DNA of 64,000 nucleotides from NCBI RefSeq assembly GCF_003626975.1, contig NZ_CP032616.1:3286001-3350000 (forward strand). The letters run 5' to 3'. Numbering within the stretch: the first letter of the stretch is position 1; each line of letters starts with the position of its first letter. Position numbers and translations under genes: made by a program. The stretch is from Pseudomonas sp. DY-1. GTDB lineage: Bacteria > Pseudomonadota > Gammaproteobacteria > Pseudomonadales > Pseudomonadaceae. Of the stretch, positions 43,579 to 52,015 are shown piece after piece. The notes below the pieces were generated by a model that saw nothing but the letters and a program-made list of their open reading frames with translations, ran no database searches and was not told the origin of the DNA.

Positions 43579-43817
43579 TGTGGATAAGTTATGGATGGTG
43601 GGCTGCAGGCCACAGGGGGCTAGGCCTTGAGCCTTGCGATCTTTTTTTGATCAGCCTCTCTTTGTCGGGGCGATTTCAAGCGCCAAGCAGGCCGAAGGCT
43701 TGCCCTATGGATTCCAACGGGGCAACAGCGTTGCCCTTGGCGAATGAATTCGCCCCCACAGGGGCAGCTTCATCGTCCCCCGCTGCTCACAATTTCTGTG
43801 CAAATCGTTGTGGATAA
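43579..43817. promoter_or_regulatory. Two consensus DnaA-box sequences
   Basis: TGTGGATAA, the complement of TTATCCACA, occurs at 43579-43587 and 43809-43817 in the same orientation. Two boxes do not make an origin; they could titrate DnaA or be chance. Confidence 0.35.
43664..43760. repeat. REP-like pair (GATTTCAAGCGCC and GAATGAATTCGCC units)
   Basis: GGGGCGATTTCAAGCGCCAAGCAGGCCGAAGG resembles the left unit at 9959, and CCTTGGCGAATGAATTCGCCCCCAC closes the pair as at 10073-10094. Confidence 0.75.
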
Positions 43818-43913
43818 CTCGTGGGCATCCGCGTCGGATGCCGATGTCTGCTGGGCCAGACCAGACTGGCTGGTTATTGATCAGTCGCTTGTTAATCACC
43901 AATGGCGATAAGG

Positions 43914-44738
43914 CTAGACCGCCTTCTGTAACGGCTCGGGCTCATCACGCTGGCCACCCAACTCCCGCACAAACAAGCCCAGCAACTCCGACTGGCTGCC
44001 TATACCGAGCTTGGCGTAGATGTTCTTGCGGTGGATTTTCACCGTGCCGGGGCTGATTGCCAGGTGCTCGGCTACCGATGCACTGGAGTGGCCACGCAAA
44101 AGCATCTGCACCACTTCCTGCTCCCGCGCCGTCAGCACATGGGCGCCGAACTGATCGAAGGCTTCGCGGATCTTGTAGTCCAGGTCCTGGACCGGGCGCG
44201 GCGCGTGGGCACGGGCCTGCTCCCAGGCTTCGTTCACCACCTGTTCCACCACTGGCTGGGCGCAATCCAGCAACTGCATTTCATCGCGGCTGTAGGCCGG
44301 GCTGCAGGTGCTGCGCATCAGCGAGAATACCGCCTTGGCACCATCGGCCAGGTCGATGAAGAAGGCGATCTCTTCGGTCAGGCCGGTCTGCTGGTAATAG
44401 GTGACGTAGTACTCACCGAGGTAGAAGTGGTCCGGGGCGAACTGGCGCAAGCGCCAGAGGCCGGGGGCCTGGTTTCGGGTGCAGGCGAGATAGAAGGGGT
44501 CGAGCAGGTAGGGACCGACCTGGTAATCCTCGACGTACACATGGCGCTTGTCCGGCGGAAAGGTATCGAACAGGGCCAGCGGCCTGTGGTTGCCTTCATA
44601 GACGAAGAGCACGAAATGGTCGACATGGCAGACCTGCTGCAGCCACTGGCTGAGGCCAAGCAGACGGGCCCGCCCGGCGGGCTGGGCAAGCAGATGGGCA
44701 ACACCGGTGGTCCAGTGTTTGAGTTCCTTGTGGCGCAT
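43914..44738 (-). CDS. LuxR-family transcriptional regulator
   Basis: ATG at 44738 gives 274 residues. The C-terminal helix-turn-helix (about residues 200-262) reads LTAREQEVVQMLLRGHSSASVAEHLAISPGTVKIHRKNIYAKL, a GerE/LuxR DNA-binding domain. The N-terminal 190 residues do not match an acyl-homoserine-lactone domain or a receiver and probably sense another small molecule. Adjacent to and codirectional with the ABC importer operon, it is a likely regulator of that operon. Confidence 0.85.
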   Translation of the reverse strand: MRHKELKHWTTGVAHLLAQPAGRARLLGLSQWLQQVCHVDHFVLFVYEGNHRPLALFDTFPPDKRHVYVEDYQVGPYLLDPFYLACTRNQAPGLWRLRQFAPDHFYLGEYYVTYYQQTGLTEEIAFFIDLADGAKAVFSLMRSTCSPAYSRDEMQLLDCAQPVVEQVVNEAWEQARAHAPRPVQDLDYKIREAFDQFGAHVLTAREQEVVQMLLRGHSSASVAEHLAISPGTVKIHRKNIYAKLGIGSQSELLGLFVRELGGQRDEPEPLQKAV

Positions 44739-44901
44739 GTGGGAAATGCCTGAGGTTGGGCTGCGCTTCAATCACTATAGGCGTTCAGCATTTCGCACAG
44801 AAATGCAGGAAGTGCGCCAATATCCTGAAAGCTCGCCAGCCCCTCTGGCACGGGGGTGTCGGTCACCTGCCCTGCCCCGTTCCGGTTCCCGTTGCCCCAT
44901 C

Positions 44902-44937
44902 AGGCGTCACCCATCACCACAGTACGGTGACGCCTGG
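44902..44937. repeat. Hairpin downstream of the RhlE gene
   Basis: CAGGCGTCACC (44902-44912) and GGTGACGCCTG (44927-44937) are exact complements around a 14-base loop, just past the helicase stop. Without a T-run it is a possible but unproven terminator. Confidence 0.45.
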
Positions 44938-44945
44938 AGCCGGAT

Positions 44946-46286
44946 TCAGCCCTTCTTCGCCTTACCGAATCCCGGCGCCTTGCGCACGGATTTCACCTTG
45001 GGCTTCTCGCTGTCGACCCAGCGGCCCAGTGCTGCACCCTTGCCCGGCTTGCCGGCGACGGCCTGGGATTCCTTCGGCTTCTTGGGTTTCTTCGGCTTCT
45101 TGATCACCTGGCCAGTAGCGTCAGTCATGGGCACCCGGTGATCAGGGTAGAAGTCTGGTTCGTCACGACGCTGGATGGTCTGGCGGATCAGCACCTCGAT
45201 AGCCGCCAGCAGTTGCACCTCATCGGCGCAGACCAGCGAAACCGCCTCACCAGTGGCACCGGCGCGGCCGGTACGGCCGATACGGTGTACGTAATCCTCA
45301 GCAACGATGGGCAGGTCGAAATTGACCACCAGCGGCAAGTCGTCGATATCCAGGCCACGAGCAGCCACATCGGTGGCGACCAGGATTTGTACTTCGCCGG
45401 CCTTGAAGCGCTGCAGCGCGCGCAGGCGCGACGGCTGTGGCTTGTCGCCGTGGATGGAATCGGCACTGACGCCACTGGCCTGGAGTTCGTCCACCAGTTG
45501 GTCGACACCCTTGCGGGTCTTGACGAAGACCAGCACCTGGCCCCAGCCGCGATCTGCCAGCAGGTGCAGGAACAGCTCGCTCTTGCGCTTCTTGTCCACC
45601 GGGATCAGCCACTGGCGCACGCTTTTCGCAGCCGCATTGCGCGGACTGACCTCGATGGACAGCGGGTCACGCAGCAGTTCGCGGGCCATCTGGCGAATGG
45701 CATCGGAGAAAGTGGCGGAGAACAGCAGGGTTTGCCGGCGTTTCGGCAGCGCAGTGAAGAGCTCGTCCAGTTCACGGGCGAAACCCAGGTCAAGCATGCG
45801 GTCGGCCTCGTCCAGCACCAGCACCTGGAGCTGGTTGAACTTCACGGCGTTCTGCCGATAAAGGTCAAGCAACCGGCCAGGGGTGGCGACCAGGACGTCG
45901 ATACCCTTGCGCAGCTTCATCATCTGCGGATTGATGCTCACGCCACCGTAGACCGCGTAGTTGCGCAGCGGCAGGTGCTGGCCGTAGACGTGGAAGCTTT
46001 CGTTGACCTGCTCGGCCAGCTCACGGGTGGGCACCAGCACCAGGGCGCGAACCGAGTTGCTGGCCACTTCCGGGCCTTCCAGGGTCAACTTCTGCAACAG
46101 CGGCAGGGCGAAGCCGGCAGTCTTGCCAGTGCCGGTCTGGGCCGCGGCCATCAGGTCACGACCTTTGAGGACGGCGGGAATCGCCTCGGCCTGCACCGGC
46201 GACGGGGTCTGGTAGCCAAGCGCCTCGGTGGCGCGCAGCAGGGGTTCGATCAGGCCGAGGGAAGCGAAGGTCATTGGGGCAGCCAT
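44946..46286 (-). CDS. rhlE: DEAD-box RNA helicase, RhlE family
   Basis: The 446-residue protein has all DEAD-box motifs: Q motif GYQTPSPVQAEAIP, motif I AQTGTGKT, Ia PTRELAEQ, II VLDEADRMLDLG, III SATF, V VATDVAARGLD and VI HRIGRTGRAG. The C-terminal tail is short and very rich in Lys/Pro/Gly (KKPKKPKKPK), typical of RhlE-like helicases. These remodel RNA in ribosome assembly and cold adaptation. It is a single gene flanked by unrelated genes. Confidence 0.92.
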   Translation of the reverse strand: MAAPMTFASLGLIEPLLRATEALGYQTPSPVQAEAIPAVLKGRDLMAAAQTGTGKTAGFALPLLQKLTLEGPEVASNSVRALVLVPTRELAEQVNESFHVYGQHLPLRNYAVYGGVSINPQMMKLRKGIDVLVATPGRLLDLYRQNAVKFNQLQVLVLDEADRMLDLGFARELDELFTALPKRRQTLLFSATFSDAIRQMARELLRDPLSIEVSPRNAAAKSVRQWLIPVDKKRKSELFLHLLADRGWGQVLVFVKTRKGVDQLVDELQASGVSADSIHGDKPQPSRLRALQRFKAGEVQILVATDVAARGLDIDDLPLVVNFDLPIVAEDYVHRIGRTGRAGATGEAVSLVCADEVQLLAAIEVLIRQTIQRRDEPDFYPDHRVPMTDATGQVIKKPKKPKKPKESQAVAGKPGKGAALGRWVDSEKPKVKSVRKAPGFGKAKKG

Positions 46287-46335
46287 AGTGTGCGGAAAAG
46301 GCGCAATTCTATCAGGCTGCCCACGATTTCCGGGA

Positions 46336-47262
46336 TCAACTGGTCTGCTGTTCCAGCCCTTCTGCCTTCTGCGCCTTCATGTCCTTGCGCTCACGCCATT
46401 GCGGCAGGCCGATCAGCACCACGGCGCCGATGATCACCAGCATGGCCAGGCCCTCTTCCGCACCGAAGGTCTCGCCCGCAAAGCCGATTCCCAGCAGCAC
46501 CGCCACCACCGGGTTGACGTAGGCGTAGCTGGTGGCCGCGGCCGGGCGCACGTTCTTCAGCAGGTAGAGGTAGGAACTGAAGGCGATGATGGAGCCGAAC
46601 ACGATCAGGTAGGCCAATGCCCCCCAACCGGCGAGCGTCGGCGCGGCGGCCATGCGCTCACCGCTCAGCAGGCTGCCGGCCAGCAACGCGACGCCACCGG
46701 CGAGCATTTCCGCCGCGCTGGCCATGGGGCCGGCAGGCAACTTGAGGTTCTTGCTCCACATGGAGCCGAAGGACCAGGCCGCCGCCGCGAAGATGATCAA
46801 GACTGCGCCCAGAGGACTTGCCTGAAGGTTGGAGCCGAGATTGAGCAGGCCGATACCGATCAACCCGAGGAGGATGCCAGCCCATTCCAGGCGGGTGGTG
46901 CGTTGTCCCCAGATCAACCCGAACAGCAGGGCGAACAACGGCACCGTGGCCACTGCCAGGGCCGCGACACCGGATGCCACGCCAAGGTCTTCGGCCAGGG
47001 TGACTCCACCGTTTCCGCAACTGAGCAGCAGGAAACCGATGGCGGCAGCGGACTTCCACTCCTGCCAGGTCGGGTTGGGCACGCCGCGCCAGCGCAGGAA
47101 GCCGTACATCAGCGCGCCTGCGACCACGAAGCGGACACCGGCCATCAGCATGGGCGGCCAGGATTCCACGCCGATCCGAATCGCCAGGTAAGTGGAACCC
47201 CAGATCAGGTAGAGAGCGATGAAGGCTCCTATGAGCAGGAGCGGAAAGCGGCGCGCAGGCAT
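46336..47262 (-). CDS. EamA/DMT-family exporter (YedA-like)
   Basis: The 308-residue protein has ten spans arranged as two EamA repeats (LIWGSTYLAIRIG and AWSFGSMWSKNL mark their starts), as in YedA/RhtA metabolite exporters. The C-terminal tail is charged. A divergent Lrp-type regulator 162 bases away suggests control by an amino acid, a common pairing for amino acid exporters. The substrate is unproven. Confidence 0.88.
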   Translation of the reverse strand: MPARRFPLLLIGAFIALYLIWGSTYLAIRIGVESWPPMLMAGVRFVVAGALMYGFLRWRGVPNPTWQEWKSAAAIGFLLLSCGNGGVTLAEDLGVASGVAALAVATVPLFALLFGLIWGQRTTRLEWAGILLGLIGIGLLNLGSNLQASPLGAVLIIFAAAAWSFGSMWSKNLKLPAGPMASAAEMLAGGVALLAGSLLSGERMAAAPTLAGWGALAYLIVFGSIIAFSSYLYLLKNVRPAAATSYAYVNPVVAVLLGIGFAGETFGAEEGLAMLVIIGAVVLIGLPQWRERKDMKAQKAEGLEQQTS

Positions 47263-47424
47263 GATCGGAACTCGACACAGGCGGGGATGAGGTGTCTATT
47301 CTAAGTAAGGTAAGGATGGCGAAATAAGGACGAAAACCTTATTCATGGCGCCATACCCCTTGGAAAGAACTGTTTTCATCAGCTTCTACCGTTGATTCGA
47401 CAGAAGCAGATTTCGGAGGTCCCT

Positions 47425-47901
47425 GTGGACAAGTACGACCGCTTGCTGATTGCAGCACTTATCGAGAATGGCCGTGCGTCGTTCGCCGACCTCGCACGCC
47501 GGGTCAACCTTTCACCACCCGCAGTGGCCGACCGGGTGGCCAAGCTGGAAGCCGGTGGGCTGATTACCGGTTACCACGCCAGCGTGGACCTGGCGAAGCT
47601 GGGCCTGCCCATCGAGTGCGTGATCGAATTGCGCATCACCGACCGTGACTACAAGCGAACCCAGGAAGCTCTGGAGAATATCCCGCAGCTGAACCTCTGC
47701 CACCGCGTCACCGGCGATGCCTGTCTGCTGATCAAGGCTGCCGTGGCATCGATGCCGGAATTGCAGGATCTGATCGACCAGATCGGCAAGTTCGGCGCGA
47801 CCAAGACTTCGCTGATCCTCTCGACGCCCTTCGAGCAGCGGATTCCTGGCGTGCTTCAGGAGCGCGGCAAGGTGGAAACCCTGCGCACGGTAAAAGGCTG
47901 A
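47425..47901 (+). CDS. Lrp/AsnC-family transcriptional regulator
   Basis: GTG at 47425 directly after GGAGGT gives 158 residues. The N-terminal winged helix reads DKYDRLLIAALIENGRASFADLARRVNLSPPAVADRVAKLE, and the C-terminal ligand-binding (RAM) domain contains CHRVTGDACLLIKAAV. Proteins of this size form octamers that sense amino acids. Its position opposite the EamA exporter makes that gene the likely target. Confidence 0.93.
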   Translation: MDKYDRLLIAALIENGRASFADLARRVNLSPPAVADRVAKLEAGGLITGYHASVDLAKLGLPIECVIELRITDRDYKRTQEALENIPQLNLCHRVTGDACLLIKAAVASMPELQDLIDQIGKFGATKTSLILSTPFEQRIPGVLQERGKVETLRTVKG

Positions 47902-47909
47902 GTCGTGCT

Positions 47910-47990
47910 TGTAGGTTGGTCCGAGCTCCGCAAGGCCCAACGATTCCGGGTCGACCCAGCCGTTGGGCTTCGCTCTGCACCAACCTACGG
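47910..47990. repeat. REP-like element with GTAGGTTGGT/ACCAACCTAC ends
   Basis: The ends are exact complements (47911-47920 and 47979-47988), and a CCGTTGGGCTTCGCTCTGCACC unit lies inside, matching the unit near 10021. Confidence 0.75.
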
Positions 47991-47995
47991 GTTGA

Positions 47996-48607
47996 CTACC
48001 CCTCCCGATGCCGCCTCAGGGCTTCAGGAATCTTCGCCGCTGGCACCTTCTGCAAGCTGCAGAACAACTGGTGCGACACTGCGTTGATCCCATGCTTTTC
48101 CCGCAGGCGCCCAGCCAGATGCAAAGTGAGGTTCGCGGCCATTTCGGCGTCGGCCAATGCCCGGTGCGCCTTGCCGGTGTCAGGCAGATTCGCCCAGGCG
48201 TTCAAGGTGCCGAGCTTGTGGTTGGGTGCCTCGGGCAACAGGCGGCGAGCGAGCAGCAAGGAACAGGCGAACGCCTGGCGACGGGAGCGACCAATGCGCG
48301 CCAGTTCGAAGTCCCAGAACTTCTGATCGAAAGACGCGTTGTGCGCCAGCAGTGGCAGGTCGCCGATGAAGTCGGCTGCTTCGCCCATCACCTGCTCCGC
48401 CGGTGGCGCTTCGCGCACCATGGCGTTGGTGATGCCGGTGAGGCCCTGGATAAACGGAGGAATCGGTACGCCTGCGTTCATCAGGCTCTGGTAGCGATCG
48501 ACGATGCGACCGCCCTCAAGGATGACGACGCCAATCTCGGTGGCGCGGCAGTCGTTGCCCGGCGTGATGCCGGTGGTTTCGAAGTCGATGACAGCTATGG
48601 GGTCCAC
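47996..48607 (-). CDS. DEDDh 3'-5' exonuclease (DnaQ/PolC-epsilon-like)
   Basis: The 203-residue protein starts at a GTG immediately before the exonuclease domain. Motif I is VIDFETTGI, motif II HNASFDQKF and motif III HRALADAEMAANL, giving the DEDDh metal ligands. It is a free-standing proofreading-like exonuclease, not part of a polymerase. The gene ends next to a REP-like element and starts 24 bases from the NYN gene on the same strand, so the two may be cotranscribed. Confidence 0.88.
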   Translation of the reverse strand: MDPIAVIDFETTGITPGNDCRATEIGVVILEGGRIVDRYQSLMNAGVPIPPFIQGLTGITNAMVREAPPAEQVMGEAADFIGDLPLLAHNASFDQKFWDFELARIGRSRRQAFACSLLLARRLLPEAPNHKLGTLNAWANLPDTGKAHRALADAEMAANLTLHLAGRLREKHGINAVSHQLFCSLQKVPAAKIPEALRRHREG

Positions 48608-48631
48608 AAGATGTTCCAGGTTGGAGGCGGT

Positions 48632-49111
48632 TCAGTTGCGCTTCAGCAGGAGGTCTTCGATGGGCTGGTAGCGGCTGGCTGCACGAATCAGCGATTGCGC
48701 GGTCAGGCCGGGCACCCCATACACCAGGGTTTCCACACCATGGGCCTGGGCCACCCGCTCCAGTAGCAGGTCGAAGTCGCCGTCCCCCGAGGCCAGCACT
48801 ATCAGGTCAACCCGAGGCGCGGCGTCGAGCACATCGATGGTGATGCCGACGTCCCAGTCACCCTTGGCCGATCCGTCGCTGCGCTGGATGAACGGTTTGA
48901 GCTTCACGTTGAAGCCCAGATTGCGAAGGATCTGCTGGAACTGCTGCTGCTTCGGGTCCCCGCGGTCGATGGCGTAAGCGTTGGCTTCGACGATATCGCC
49001 TTCGGCACTGACACTCTGCCAGAAGGCGCCATAGTGGAAGTGGCAACCATAGGCATGGCGCACCGTGTAATAGAGGTTCTGCACGTCGGCGAATACGGCG
49101 ATTTTCTTCAA
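48632..49111 (-). CDS. NYN-domain (LabA-like PIN-fold) protein
   Basis: TTG at 49111 with AGGAGCTGCA before it gives the natural start LKKIAVFADVQNLYY (159 residues). NYN-domain acidic residues appear in FADVQN, GDWDVGITIDVLD and VLASGDGDFDLLL, consistent with a PIN-like RNase fold. A C-terminal YGVPGLTAQSLIRAASRYQPI follows. Many bacteria carry this LabA/DUF88 type gene with an unclear role, proposed in RNA turnover. It is divergent from the isochorismatase-like gene. Confidence 0.87.
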   Translation of the reverse strand: MKKIAVFADVQNLYYTVRHAYGCHFHYGAFWQSVSAEGDIVEANAYAIDRGDPKQQQFQQILRNLGFNVKLKPFIQRSDGSAKGDWDVGITIDVLDAAPRVDLIVLASGDGDFDLLLERVAQAHGVETLVYGVPGLTAQSLIRAASRYQPIEDLLLKRN

Positions 49112-49189
49112 TGCAGCTCCTCGCCGCTGGCTGGCGGCGACTCGATGGGGGTAGATTGCGGCCAGTATGCCAGCCTCAGGGAACGGAAA

Positions 49190-49762
49190 GTGGATACGAC
49201 CTTGCAGAACACTCCCGGTGCCCTGCTGATCATCGATCAGCAGCAAGGTATCCGCAGCCTGGACAAGCCGCGCAACAACCCCGATGCCGAAGTCCGCATC
49301 GCCGCCCTGCTGGCACGCTGGCGTGACGCCGGGTGGCCGCTGGTACATATCCGCCATATATCGAGAGAGTCGGCTTCGGTGTTTGCTCCCGGGCAATCCG
49401 GCGCCCTGTTCCAGCCGGAGTTCATGCCTCGGGAGCGCGAGCAGGTGCTGGAGAAGAATGTTCCCGATGCCTTCATCAACAGCGGCCTGGAGCACTGGCT
49501 GCGAGTGCGCGGCATCGATGGGCTGGTGATTGTCGGTGTAGCCAGCGAGAACTCGGTGGAAGCTACGGCTCGCAGCGCCGGCAACCTGGGCTTTGCCACT
49601 ACCGTGGTAGCGGACGCCTGCTACACCTTCGCCAAGACCGACTTTGCCGGCCGCCCGCGCAGCGCCGACGAAGTCCACGACATGGCCATGGCCAATCTGC
49701 AAGGCGAGTACGCCCGGGTGCTGTACACGGACGAACTACTCGCGAACTCGCCAACACCCTGA
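49190..49762 (+). CDS. Isochorismatase-like hydrolase with Ser in place of the usual Cys
   Basis: GTG at 49190 gives 190 residues beginning MDTTLQNTPGALLIIDQQQG, whose Asp is the first catalytic residue. The Lys is in EKNVPDAF near residue 93. In most cysteine hydrolases the third residue is Cys in a G-x-x-x-x-x-C-V-x-x-T element; here it reads GVASENSVEAT, with Ser. The protein may use Ser, act on another substrate, or be inactive. It is divergent from the NYN gene across 78 bases. Confidence 0.82.
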   Translation: MDTTLQNTPGALLIIDQQQGIRSLDKPRNNPDAEVRIAALLARWRDAGWPLVHIRHISRESASVFAPGQSGALFQPEFMPREREQVLEKNVPDAFINSGLEHWLRVRGIDGLVIVGVASENSVEATARSAGNLGFATTVVADACYTFAKTDFAGRPRSADEVHDMAMANLQGEYARVLYTDELLANSPTP

Positions 49763-49926
49763 GGACGGACGTCTATAGTTTCAACTAACCCCGCAAGCAT
49801 CGAGAACGGGGAAGACGCCGCGACCCACCGCATGGGTCTGTTGCAGGGAGCAAGGCGCTCGCCATGGCAGGCGGCGCTGTCTGGCAGTCACTCCAGCCGC
49901 AGGCCGTGTTCCAGGGCTATTGTGCA

Positions 49927-50652
49927 ATGCGAGTTCATGGATGCTGCCTGCTTGCCCTGCTGCTCCTGTCCACCCCCAGCCATGCCGAGGCGCGCCTGGT
50001 ATTCAGTGCGTTTCCCGATCAAGGCCTGCCGCTGTTCCAGATCTGCAAGCGCATCCTCGTGGAAGCCTACGGCGAACTCGGCATCAGCATCGAGACCCGC
50101 GCCGCGCCGGCCGCACGCGCCCTGCAGTATGCCGAGCGTGGACTGAACGACGGCGAGTTGTGCCGTACCAGACTGGTAGCCGAACAGCGTAGTGACCTGC
50201 TGCTGATCCGCACGCCCCTGTTCGAGTCCTATGCGGTCGCCTTCGCCAATCGCCCGTTACAGCTGCGCGGCTGGTCCAGTCTCAAGCCCTACCTCGTGGG
50301 TTTCGAGCGCGGCAAGGCGGCCCTGGAACTGCGACTCAAGGGGGTGCGGATGTCACCCTCCAACGGGGTGGAGAACGGCATGCGCAAGCTGGCCGGTGGT
50401 CGGGTGGACGTGCATGTGGAGGACTACTACTCAGGCATGTGCATCCTGCGCCAGAGCGGCATGCGCGGTATCCAGCCGTTGCATCCGGTGCTGGAGCGTT
50501 TCTCCATGCACCACTACCTGAACCCACGCCATCGCGATCTGGCGCCACGCCTGGAGGAAGTGCTGCGGCACATGGCGCAGAGGGGTCGCCTGCAGGAGAT
50601 CGAGCGACAGGTCCTGCATGAAGCAGGACTGGATGACCTCAGCCCACCCTGA
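49927..50652 (+). CDS. Periplasmic substrate-binding-like protein, orphan
   Basis: ATG at 49927 gives 241 residues with a signal peptide (LLALLLLSTPSHAEA). The rest resembles the type 3 solute-binding (SBP_bac_3) fold, with FPDQGLPLFQICKRILVEAYGELG near the mature N-terminus and the typical GVENGMRKLAGGRVDVHVED segment. No transporter genes are adjacent. Such orphan proteins in Pseudomonas often serve as ligand sensors or lone receptors; this is uncertain. Confidence 0.72.
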   Translation: MRVHGCCLLALLLLSTPSHAEARLVFSAFPDQGLPLFQICKRILVEAYGELGISIETRAAPAARALQYAERGLNDGELCRTRLVAEQRSDLLLIRTPLFESYAVAFANRPLQLRGWSSLKPYLVGFERGKAALELRLKGVRMSPSNGVENGMRKLAGGRVDVHVEDYYSGMCILRQSGMRGIQPLHPVLERFSMHHYLNPRHRDLAPRLEEVLRHMAQRGRLQEIERQVLHEAGLDDLSPP

Positions 50653-50695
50653 GCGATTATCATGGCGCTCCCGTTTCTCGCCTCCCGGATTTCCG

Positions 50696-51175
50696 ATGTC
50701 GCTCCACGCCCGCAATCTGGCCCTGCTCGACGAACATGCCATCCGTTACCGAGAAGTCGTTCACGAACCCGTACTCGACTATCCGACCGCGCATGCGGTG
50801 CGCGAACGCTTCGGCCTCCTCGGGGTGGAAAGCAAGAGCCTGTTCCTGCGCCTGAAGAATGGCGGCTACGCAATGCTGGTGACCATGGAAGGTGCGCGCG
50901 CCGATTGGGCCCAGCTCAAGACGCTGCTGGGCGCTCGGCCGAGCATCGCCAGCGACGACGAGTTGGTGGCAATGACTGGCTGCGTGCCCCAGTGCGCTTG
51001 CCCCCTGGGCCACGCCGGGGAAATCGCGCTGGTGTTCGACGAGGCGATCTTCCGGCACGACTACCTGATCTATTCGCCCGGCCCACCGGAGTACACCCTG
51101 GAAGTGCCCACCGCCGACCTCGCCCGTCTGTTGCCGCAATTACCGAACCGGGTGCTGCGCTATCGTTCTGAGTGA
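50696..51175 (+). CDS. YbaK/EbsC-type aminoacyl-tRNA deacylase
   Basis: The chosen ATG at 50696 gives 159 residues. ESKSLFLRLKNGGYAMLVTMEG and GCVPQCACPLGHAGEIALVFDEA correspond to the conserved core of the YbaK/ProXp family, which removes wrong amino acids from tRNA. The subfamily (Cys-tRNA(Pro), Ala-tRNA(Pro) or other) cannot be told from sequence alone. It stands between an orphan binding protein and a membrane protein gene. Confidence 0.85.
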   Translation: MSLHARNLALLDEHAIRYREVVHEPVLDYPTAHAVRERFGLLGVESKSLFLRLKNGGYAMLVTMEGARADWAQLKTLLGARPSIASDDELVAMTGCVPQCACPLGHAGEIALVFDEAIFRHDYLIYSPGPPEYTLEVPTADLARLLPQLPNRVLRYRSE

Positions 51176-51250
51176 GACGGCCTTTGGAGGCTGCCCTGGC
51201 TTGGGCTAAAGTGCCCAAGACCAACTGCCGCAAGATGTGAATGCCCGCTG

Positions 51251-51913
51251 ATGAATCCGTTCGAGCTGCTGCGCGCCTCCTGGTATTTCTTCTCCCGAAA
51301 CGTCGGCGAAATCGCCTTGCTCTGCCTGCCTGCCATCCTCACCGAGGCGATTGCGCAGCAGGGTCTGATCGCGTGGCTCGGCCCGGATAAGTCCCAGGGT
51401 GCCTCGATCATCGTCAGCATGCTGTTCTATCCGCTGTACGTCGGTGCGCTGATCATCTTCGTCGACAGCCGCAGCCACCGCATCCGCCTGAAACCCCGGC
51501 AGGTTCTGGAGATGGCCATTTTCCGCTGGCCGTCCTTCGCGGTACTGGCTGCCATCAGCACCCTGCTGATCATGGTCGGCGCCTGGATGCTGATCATTCC
51601 CGGACTCTACGTGATGATCAAACTGGCCTTTGCCGAGTACCTGTTGGTGCTCGAGGGCAAGTCCCCGCTGGATGCCATCAAGGAGAGCTTCACCCTGACC
51701 GGTGGGCATTTCTGGACCATCCTCGCCTGCGTGCTGCTGGTGATGGGGCCGATCTGGCTGGTGGACTGGTTCGCCTATCGTGAGCTCGGAGAAAATCCCG
51801 ACCCGGTCGGCACGGTGATCCTGGAAACCTTCAATAGCTTCTTCCAGCTGTTCGTCAGCGTTGCCCTGTACCGGATGTTCACCCTCGTGACGGAACGAGC
51901 GGTCGAGCAGTGA
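51251..51913 (+). CDS. YciC-like (UPF0259) inner-membrane protein
   Basis: The 220-residue protein has about six hydrophobic stretches and the family-like segments FFSRNVGEIALLCLPAIL and PGLYVMIKLAFAEYLLVLEGKSPLDAIKES. The latter EYLLVLEGKSPLDAIKESF motif is shared by YciC proteins of unknown function. A perfect TTCCCTATAGGGAA palindrome follows the stop codon. Confidence 0.78.
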   Translation: MNPFELLRASWYFFSRNVGEIALLCLPAILTEAIAQQGLIAWLGPDKSQGASIIVSMLFYPLYVGALIIFVDSRSHRIRLKPRQVLEMAIFRWPSFAVLAAISTLLIMVGAWMLIIPGLYVMIKLAFAEYLLVLEGKSPLDAIKESFTLTGGHFWTILACVLLVMGPIWLVDWFAYRELGENPDPVGTVILETFNSFFQLFVSVALYRMFTLVTERAVEQ

Positions 51914-51927
51914 TTCCCTATAGGGAA
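51914..51927. promoter_or_regulatory. Perfect 14-base palindrome after the YciC-like gene
   Basis: TTCCCTATAGGGAA begins immediately after the stop codon and lies about 90 bases before the VOC gene ATG at 52016. It could be an operator. Confidence 0.35.
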
Positions 51928-52015
51928 ATCTTCTGAAAACACCCCACACGCATCGCGCAGAGTAGTTTTTCAACGGACTGCTAGGCTTTTCAGGCCACTC
52001 AAGGAGGATCCCTTC

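Larger units (their letters stand above)
43461..43913. other. 453-base gap between the LuxR gene and the ABC operon
   Basis: No protein gene is supported. It contains two palindromes close to the ABC operon start, a REP-like pair (43664-43760) and two consensus DnaA boxes (43579-43587 and 43809-43817), each listed separately. Confidence 0.55.

Noticed and set aside
43579..43817. Possible replication origin
   Set aside because: Only two DnaA boxes, no AT-rich unwinding region, and no dnaA/gyrB/rpmH genes nearby.
49034..49762. Start of the isochorismatase-like gene at 49034
   Set aside because: The added residues overlap the NYN gene region and are not conserved in style; the family N-terminus begins at 49190.
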